Shown here: positions 6,619 through 10,436 of the stretch, piece by piece | Layout of the letters: every line of letters starts with the position of its first letter | How positions within the stretch are numbered: the stretch's first letter is position 1 | From: Singulisphaera sp. GP187 | GTDB taxonomy: Bacteria > Pseudomonadota > Gammaproteobacteria > Burkholderiales > Burkholderiaceae_C | NCBI GenBank assembly: GCA_943327965.2 | Contig: CALPYQ020000027.1 | Span: forward strand, 1-10,436 | Direction of reading: 5' to 3' | DNA length: 10,436 bases | Translations under genes and position numbers: made by a program | Notes under the pieces: generated by a model | Databases searched by the model: none | The model's input: the letters and a program-made list of their open reading frames with translations, nothing else | What the model was told of the DNA's origin: nothing

Positions 6619-7532
6619 ACGACTCAAAGCAGCGGTCACCACTCAATCGCTTCGCCTTGGGTCGTCAATTGACCGAGTTGGCCAATGCCAGTGCGCATGA
6701 CATGCTGAACAAAATACCATCTGGCGCTGCCCAACAACAGGCACAACGCATTGGCCTTACAGGTGCGCCAGGCGCAGGGAAAAGTACACTGGGCGGTAAA
6801 CTTGCCATGCACCGCATCCAATATGAAGCCAACGCCAAACGCCTAGGCGTATTGGCCATCGACCCAAGCAGCCCCAAATCAGGTGGTGCAATTTTGGGCG
6901 ATCGCATTCGCATGGACGAGTTACCTGGAAGCGCTGAACTTTTTATTCGGTCATTAGGTTCACGAAGTACCGCTGACGGACTGACCGACAATCTTCCAGA
7001 AATGCTAGACCTCATGGACAGCTTTGAGTTTGATGAAGTCGTCTTAGAAACAGTGGGGGTTGGACAAGCCGAATATGCAGTCCGATTGCAAGTCGACACA
7101 TTAATCTTGGTCCTGCTTCCCAATAGCGGCGACATGGTTCAGGCAATGAAATCGGGCATCATGGAAATGCCAGACATTTTTGTGGTCAACAAATCTGATC
7201 TTTCGGGTGCAGATCGTACAGCCGCAGACATTGAAAGAATCAATGCGTTGCGTAAATTGTCTGACACACAATGGCGTCCTAAAGTATTGATGGTTTCAAA
7301 TTCAAAACCTGAGAGCTTGGCTGCATTGTCAGATGAAATAGACTGTCATCAAAAATGGCTTCTAACGACTGGCGCACAACAAAAAATTCAAATTGATCGG
7401 GCCCGCTACAGGCTTAGGCGCATCGTTGAGCGCAAACTAAACCATGTCATTGATTCGCTGGATGAGACCGATATGAATCAAGCTTTGCCCAAGCAGTTTG
7501 TAAAAGTCTTACGGGCACTTGGCGAGTCTTGA
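6615..7532 (+). CDS. meaB: MeaB/ArgK (MMAA)-type GTPase, B12 mutase chaperone
   Basis: A 305-residue G3E-family GTPase. Relatives (MeaB, ArgK, human MMAA, MeaH) gate delivery of adenosylcobalamin to acyl-CoA mutases and protect or reactivate them. Visible parts are the P-loop GAPGAGKST (50-58), a DPSSPKSGG segment (83-91), ILGDRIRM (93-100), the ETVGVGQ switch (145-151) and the NKSD guanine-specificity motif (192-195). The C-terminal part (about 260-305) matches the dimerisation region. The stretch that usually reads like RG-x-x-GG after the IRS motif is SRSTADGLTD here (116-125), a local divergence. TTG is used as the start, supported by AAGGAGT 7 bases upstream and a TTGA overlap with the transferase stop. 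It is the last gene of the operon, facing the minus-strand operon across 15 bases. Its presence supports a working B12 mutase. Confidence 0.93.
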   Translation: MNDSKQRSPLNRFALGRQLTELANASAHDMLNKIPSGAAQQQAQRIGLTGAPGAGKSTLGGKLAMHRIQYEANAKRLGVLAIDPSSPKSGGAILGDRIRMDELPGSAELFIRSLGSRSTADGLTDNLPEMLDLMDSFEFDEVVLETVGVGQAEYAVRLQVDTLILVLLPNSGDMVQAMKSGIMEMPDIFVVNKSDLSGADRTAADIERINALRKLSDTQWRPKVLMVSNSKPESLAALSDEIDCHQKWLLTTGAQQKIQIDRARYRLRRIVERKLNHVIDSLDETDMNQALPKQFVKVLRALGES

Positions 7533-7547
7533 GGATCGCAAGGCCAA
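7518..7547. terminator. Weak stem-loop at the convergent operon ends
   Basis: CTTGGCGA at 7518-7525 can pair with TCGCAAG at 7536-7542 (7 pairs, one bulged G, 10-base loop). TTGGC at 7519-7523 can alternatively pair with GCCAA at 7543-7547. The two operons converge here with 15 bases between their stop codons. No T-run follows on either strand, so termination is only a possibility. Confidence 0.25.
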
Positions 7548-8162
7548 TTATTGTTTGGCAGCCAACTCTGGCTCTACGCCATCTGGCAGGGGATACATAT
7601 CAACATTGAGTGACATACAGACTAAGGTGTAATAACTCATGGTGGCCATGAGGTCGACAACTCCGCGTTCACCAAAATGCTTTACAAGCTCCGCATAAGT
7701 CAAATCGCTGACTTTTCGAGTTTGAATTAACTCATTGCAGAATTCATAGGCTGCATTGACATCAGGCGTCAAGTTGTTGGGTTTATGCGTTTGATTTGAA
7801 ATCGCTTGAATGAGGTCAGTCGGCAGCCCTGCATCTTCTGCAATTCTGCGATGCGCCCACCATACAAATTGAGCCGTCCATTCACGCGCCATCAATAAGA
7901 TGGCCAACTCATTGAGTGCAAGGGGCAAAGATGAATTGAAGCGAGTGTGCGCACCAAAGTCCTGCGCCAGATGTCCTACTTCTGGACTTCTTAGAAGCAC
8001 GTTGTAGGGACCTTGCATGTTGCCACGCTTACCCCCCAAAACTGCACGAGTCATTTGTTGTTGTTCAGTCGACATGGTTTCCCATGTCAGTGGCTTGAAC
8101 CGATTGCCCCTTAATAAAAAGGCAGGGACATCATCAGAGACAGGTGGCTTATTCAAAGTCAA
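7548..8162 (-). CDS. Carboxymuconolactone decarboxylase-like protein without the CxxC motif
   Basis: A 204-residue all-helical AhpD/CMD-fold protein. The diagnostic stretch is LALNELAILLMAREWTAQFVWWAHRRIAEDAGL (81-113). AhpD peroxidases carry CxxC here, but this protein has A97 and V100 at the two cysteine positions, while E94 and H104 are kept. It is therefore unlikely to be a peroxidase, and its reaction is unknown; stand-alone proteins of this subgroup often sit in catabolic operons. The start must be a TTG, at 8162 or two codons later, because a stop codon lies directly upstream in frame and the family-like RFKPLTWETM begins at residue 21. No clear ribosome binding site is seen. It follows the dioxygenase gene after 15 bases and is last in its operon. 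Confidence 0.85.
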   Translation of the reverse strand: MTLNKPPVSDDVPAFLLRGNRFKPLTWETMSTEQQQMTRAVLGGKRGNMQGPYNVLLRSPEVGHLAQDFGAHTRFNSSLPLALNELAILLMAREWTAQFVWWAHRRIAEDAGLPTDLIQAISNQTHKPNNLTPDVNAAYEFCNELIQTRKVSDLTYAELVKHFGERGVVDLMATMSYYTLVCMSLNVDMYPLPDGVEPELAAKQ

Positions 8163-8177
8163 TTAGGCATCAATTCA

Positions 8178-9002
8178 TTAAACTGGCGTATCGCCTTGCA
8201 AGGTAATACGGTGCAAGACTCGTCGAAAACCGTGGTAGTCGTTAACCGGATTGTGCTGAGTACAGCGATTGTCCCAAAACGCCAGTGCGTCAGATTCCCA
8301 AGCCCAACGGCATGTGAACTCGGGCTTAACTTGATGCTCAAATAAAAATGACAGCAATGATGCGCTTTCCTTATCGGACAAGCCTTCAATGCCTGCGGTA
8401 TGTGCCACGTTGACATAAAGCGCCTTGCGCCCTGTTTCAGGATGAGTCCGCACGACAGGATGAGCGCTGCTAAAACTTTTAGGTGAAGATTCATTCCCGT
8501 CAGACTTGATGCGATCTTCTCTGGTTTTAGAGACATCAGCTTTGGCAGAAGTATTCAAGCCCTGCAATCCGTCCAACAACCGTTGCATGGTGTCGGACAA
8601 GGCTTCGTAAGCGGCATATTGGCAAGCGAACAAAGTATCTCCACCATAGGGCGGAATTTCTTTCGAAAGCAACATGGAACCCATGGGCGGCTTTTCTAAA
8701 TAAGTGGTGTCAGAGTGCCACACACCACCAAAGTTGACTTTTTCGTGCTCCAACTTTTTAACTTCAATGATTTGAGGAAATTCTGCAAATCCTTTGACGA
8801 ATGGATACTCAATAGGCTCACCCATTGCCTTGGCAAAGTTCATGAACTGTTGTGAGGTAAGCGGTTGATGACGCAAAAAAATGACGCTGTTTTTTAAAAA
8901 AACGTTTCGTATTTCTTGGGTTAAATCAGGAGATAGAGGTTGCGTTAAGTCAATCTCAGAAATTTCTGCGCCCAAAGCGCCAGCAATTCTTTTTATTTTC
9001 AT
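8178..9002 (-). CDS. TauD/TfdA-family Fe(II)/2-oxoglutarate-dependent dioxygenase
   Basis: A 274-residue dioxygenase, full length for the family, which hydroxylates a substrate while turning 2-oxoglutarate and oxygen into succinate and CO2. The iron-binding triad is visible as H96 and D98 (WHSD) and H250 (TQH). R261 and R265 in RRVLHR match TauD R266 and R270, which bind 2-oxoglutarate and the substrate anion. The HPVVRTHPETG segment is also typical. Positions that hold taurine in E. coli TauD differ: the asparagine four residues before the first His is glycine, H70 is not kept, and the F206 region (FVNEGF) reads YVNVAH. The substrate is probably an anionic compound other than taurine. I prefer the ATG at 9002 to a TTG two codons earlier (9008), since MKIKRIAGALGAEI fits the family start. 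It lies between the Bug receptor and the CMD-like gene. Confidence 0.92.
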   Translation of the reverse strand: MKIKRIAGALGAEISEIDLTQPLSPDLTQEIRNVFLKNSVIFLRHQPLTSQQFMNFAKAMGEPIEYPFVKGFAEFPQIIEVKKLEHEKVNFGGVWHSDTTYLEKPPMGSMLLSKEIPPYGGDTLFACQYAAYEALSDTMQRLLDGLQGLNTSAKADVSKTREDRIKSDGNESSPKSFSSAHPVVRTHPETGRKALYVNVAHTAGIEGLSDKESASLLSFLFEHQVKPEFTCRWAWESDALAFWDNRCTQHNPVNDYHGFRRVLHRITLQGDTPV

Positions 9003-9023
9003 ATCCAAAGGTCTCGAACTAAA

Positions 9024-10025
9024 TTAATCTGCAGTTGCACCAGAACTTTTTACGACTGCCGCCCAAGTTTTGATATCGGCGCTGAGGATGGCTTGGAACT
9101 CTTGCGGGGTGGTCTCAAAAGGCTCTGCACCGACCGCTGCAAATTTGTCCTGTAGCTCCTTGTCTTCCATCACCTTTTTAACGTCTGCATTGATTTGTCG
9201 GGCCACATTGGCAGGTGTTCCCTTAGAGGCAAACAAGCCAAACCAAGGGTTGATCACAAATCCAGGGAACCCAGATTCAGCAATGGTCGGAATGTCTTTG
9301 AAGGCTGCCGATCGCTTGGAGCCCGTCACACTCAAACCCTTGACGGTACCGGCTCGTATGTGCTGTGCCACCGAAGGTAAACTGGTGAACACCACTTGAA
9401 TTTGTCCTGAAATTAAGTCTGTCAATGCTGGCGCAGCACCCTTGTATGGGATGTGCTGCATTTTGGCGCCACTGGCTGTGTTGAACATTTCACCAAGCAA
9501 ATGGTTCACTGACCCGTTGCCTGCTGAACCAAATGCAACAGGTTTTTGTCCTGCATAGGCAGCCAAAGCCTTCATGTTGTTGACGGGTACAGCTGCATTG
9601 ACAGCCGCCACAAAGGGGACATTGGCCAGTGTGGCCACCGCCACAAAATCGGCTTCGGGATCAAATGGCAGCTTGCTGTAAATGCTGGGGTTGATGGCGT
9701 GTGAGCCCACATAAGACATGAGCAACGTATGGCCATCGCCTGGTGCTTTTGCCACTGCATCCATGCCAATATTGCCGCCTGCACCTGGCCGATTTTCGAT
9801 CACCACAGGTTGACCCCATTTTTCAGACAGCTTTTGGCCAACGATTCGCGCCAATGCGTCAGAGGCGCCGCCTGGCGTTTGTGGCACGATGATGCGAACG
9901 GGTTTGCTGGGAAAATTGGGGGCAGTCGATTGGGCAAATGCGGCACCCATTAAATGGGCAGTCACAAAAGAACCAAAAATCCATTGAGTGAGCAAACGAC
10001 GGTGCTTGAACTGAGCTTGATTCAT
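9024..10025 (-). CDS. Bug/TctC-family periplasmic substrate-binding protein
   Basis: A complete 333-residue Bug receptor. It has a basic N-terminus, a hydrophobic core and a signal-peptidase site after AAFA (about residue 31). The mature protein starts FPSKPVRIIVPQTPGGASDALAR, then WGQPVVIENRPGAGG (70-84), APGDGHTLL (94-102) and KLPFDPEADF (118-127), all standard for the family. Such receptors capture carboxylic acids in the periplasm; partner TctA and TctB membrane proteins are not in the window, which is common for Bug genes. GGAG (minus strand, 10034-10037) stands 8 bases before the ATG. It leads a three-gene operon with the TauD-like dioxygenase 15 or 21 bases downstream (depending on start) and the CMD-like protein after that, so its ligand may be the substrate of those enzymes. 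Confidence 0.95.
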   Translation of the reverse strand: MNQAQFKHRRLLTQWIFGSFVTAHLMGAAFAQSTAPNFPSKPVRIIVPQTPGGASDALARIVGQKLSEKWGQPVVIENRPGAGGNIGMDAVAKAPGDGHTLLMSYVGSHAINPSIYSKLPFDPEADFVAVATLANVPFVAAVNAAVPVNNMKALAAYAGQKPVAFGSAGNGSVNHLLGEMFNTASGAKMQHIPYKGAAPALTDLISGQIQVVFTSLPSVAQHIRAGTVKGLSVTGSKRSAAFKDIPTIAESGFPGFVINPWFGLFASKGTPANVARQINADVKKVMEDKELQDKFAAVGAEPFETTPQEFQAILSADIKTWAAVVKSSGATAD

Positions 10026-10063
10026 GAATAATTCTCCACCCTAAGGCGTGACACAAGTCCGAA

Positions 10064-10072
10064 ATTATGGCA
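10064..10072 (-). promoter_or_regulatory. Candidate extended -10 element for the Bug-dioxygenase operon
   Basis: On the minus strand the sequence TGCCATAAT contains a 5-of-6 -10 hexamer (CATAAT at 10064-10069) preceded by the TGn of extended -10 promoters. Transcription would begin near 10057, about 30 bases before the start codon. No good -35 hexamer was found at 16-18 bases upstream. Confidence 0.35.
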
Positions 10073-10101
10073 TTTTTATGCGGTACAGCCTATGCGAATA
10101 A

Positions 10102-10152
10102 CTAAGCAATAACCCGCTTCAAGATCCTAGCAATCCGCACAAAAATCTCCTT
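10102..10152 (-). other. Possible leader mini-ORF (12 codons) with strong ribosome binding site
   Basis: On the minus strand AAGGAG (10147-10152) is followed after 6 bases by a GTG (10138-10140), which opens a 12-residue frame reading VRIARILKRVIA and ending in TAG at 10102-10104. The peptide is short and basic. It lies upstream of the candidate promoter of the Bug operon, so it would be translated only from a longer transcript, for example read-through from the isomerase gene. The AGCAAT at 10105-10110 is repeated at 10129-10134 within it. It may be chance. Confidence 0.2.
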
Positions 10153-10173
10153 AATTGGGGTCAGATCAACATT
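10151..10173. repeat. Possible REP-like extragenic motif
   Basis: The stretch TTAATTGGGGTCAGATCAAC and the three following bases resemble a type of short motif (TTGGGGTCAGA...) that I recall from intergenic regions of proteobacteria near REP-associated transposases. Only one copy is present in the window, and it ends on the stop codon of the isomerase-like gene. The assignment is from memory and weak. Confidence 0.2.
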
Positions 10174-10436
10174 AACTTGATATGAGTGCCAACTTAAGCT
10201 GTTCAATTCGGTCTTGCCCCCAATACATTTGCGTTCCTACAAAGAAGGTGGGAGCACCAAAGACACCTCGCTCAACGGCTTGTGTGGTCACGTCTTTGAG
10301 CTTGTCTTTGGTTGCTTGTTCATTTGCCAACGCAAGAAGTTCAGCGGGGTCAAATTGAGCTTTGGTTAAAACACTTGTCAGCACTTCAGGGTCGTTCAGG
10401 TTCAGGGCATCTACCCAGATTGCTTTGAAAATAACG
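10172..10436 (-). CDS. DsbA-fold 2-hydroxychromene-2-carboxylate isomerase-like protein (3' part)
   Basis: The minus strand carries 87 in-frame codons from the right edge to a TAA at 10172-10174. The visible part is the C-terminal half of a roughly 200-residue protein, and the N-terminus lies outside the window; the GTG at 10384 is an internal valine, not a start. The sequence FKAIWVDALNLNDPEVL followed by a helical stretch and ERGVFGAPTFFVGTQMYWGQDR is characteristic of the HCCA isomerase/kappa-class glutathione-transferase-like branch. GAPTF carries the cis-proline of the thioredoxin fold, and WGQDR is the usual end motif. NahD members isomerise 2-hydroxychromene-2-carboxylate in naphthalene degradation with glutathione, but many homologues act elsewhere. 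It is on the same strand as the Bug operon, 146 bases upstream of it. Confidence 0.9.
   Translation of the reverse strand, partial: VIFKAIWVDALNLNDPEVLTSVLTKAQFDPAELLALANEQATKDKLKDVTTQAVERGVFGAPTFFVGTQMYWGQDRIEQLKLALISS

Larger units (their letters stand above)
10026..10171. other. Intergenic region between isomerase-like gene and Bug operon
   Basis: This 146-base spacer holds the Bug gene's ribosome binding site, a candidate extended -10 element, a 24-base-spaced AGCAAT direct repeat, the possible mini-ORF and the REP-like motif. A small inverted repeat ATCAA-N7-TTGAT overlaps the isomerase stop (10165-10181). No proper terminator for the isomerase gene was seen. Confidence 0.5.

Noticed and set aside
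6665..7135. Minus-strand frame of 156 codons inside the GTPase gene
   Set aside because: Antisense shadow; serine- and proline-rich with no motif, while the GTPase G motifs are clear.
8159..8536. Minus-strand frame of 125 codons inside the dioxygenase gene
   Set aside because: An out-of-frame shadow of the TauD-like gene, whose iron-binding residues are intact in its own frame.
8178..9002. Calling the dioxygenase taurine dioxygenase (tauD)
   Set aside because: The fold and iron site fit, but most taurine-contact positions differ and no taurine transporter is nearby.
10172..10384. A small complete gene of 70 codons starting at 10384
   Set aside because: The frame stays open upstream to the window edge with family-matching sequence, so the GTG is internal and the gene is cut by the window.
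1..10436. Mobile element, CRISPR array or tRNA
   Set aside because: No transposase, integrase, regular spaced repeat array or cloverleaf-like sequence was recognised on either strand.

Overview
The window looks like a degradative (catabolic) accessory region of a betaproteobacterium, most likely Burkholderiales/Comamonadaceae-like. The reasons are two Bug/TctC-type periplasmic solute receptors, an IclR regulator, family III CoA-transferase chemistry and a carboxymuconolactone-decarboxylase-fold protein in one place. Base composition is moderate, tight gene packing is the rule, and TTG starts are used. I see no rRNA, tRNA, CRISPR array, insertion sequence or phage gene. The taxon is an inference from gene content, not a database match.

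Layout. (a) 1-396, minus strand: the 5' part of a Bug receptor gene running off the left edge. (b) 397-647: a divergent regulatory region with a candidate promoter and inverted repeats. (c) 648-1703, plus: a zinc-dependent alcohol dehydrogenase, convergent with (d) 1718-2524, minus: an IclR regulator. (e) 2525-2567: a very short divergent intergenic region carrying two abutting operator-like palindromes that run into the next gene. (f) 2568-7532, plus: a five-gene operon of crotonase-fold enzyme, B12-dependent acyl-CoA mutase large subunit, mutase B12-binding small subunit, family III CoA-transferase and MeaB-type GTPase; the last four genes are joined by 4-base start/stop overlaps. (g) 7548-10025, minus: a compact operon transcribed as Bug receptor, TauD-family dioxygenase, CxxC-less carboxymuconolactone decarboxylase-like protein. 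(h) 10026-10171: an intergenic stretch with odd short motifs. (i) 10172-10436, minus: the 3' end of a DsbA-fold 2-hydroxychromene-2-carboxylate isomerase-like gene.

How it may work. The plus-strand operon holds the same four functional classes as the E. coli Sbm (scpA-argK-scpB-scpC) pathway: mutase, GTPase chaperone, crotonase and CoA-transferase. Here the mutase is split into two subunits and the CoA-transferase belongs to family III, not family I. A reasonable model is that the acid is activated by CoA transfer, the acyl-CoA skeleton is rearranged by the AdoCbl mutase kept active by the GTPase, and the product is processed (possibly decarboxylated) by the crotonase. The mutase keeps the Tyr/Arg pair that binds the free carboxylate of methylmalonyl-CoA, yet several other active-site positions are changed, so the substrate is probably a different, perhaps bulkier, dicarboxylic acyl-CoA. 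The substrate cannot be named from sequence. The IclR protein is the obvious local regulator, and the minus-strand operon supplies an uptake receptor and two further enzymes whose link to the mutase pathway is only positional.
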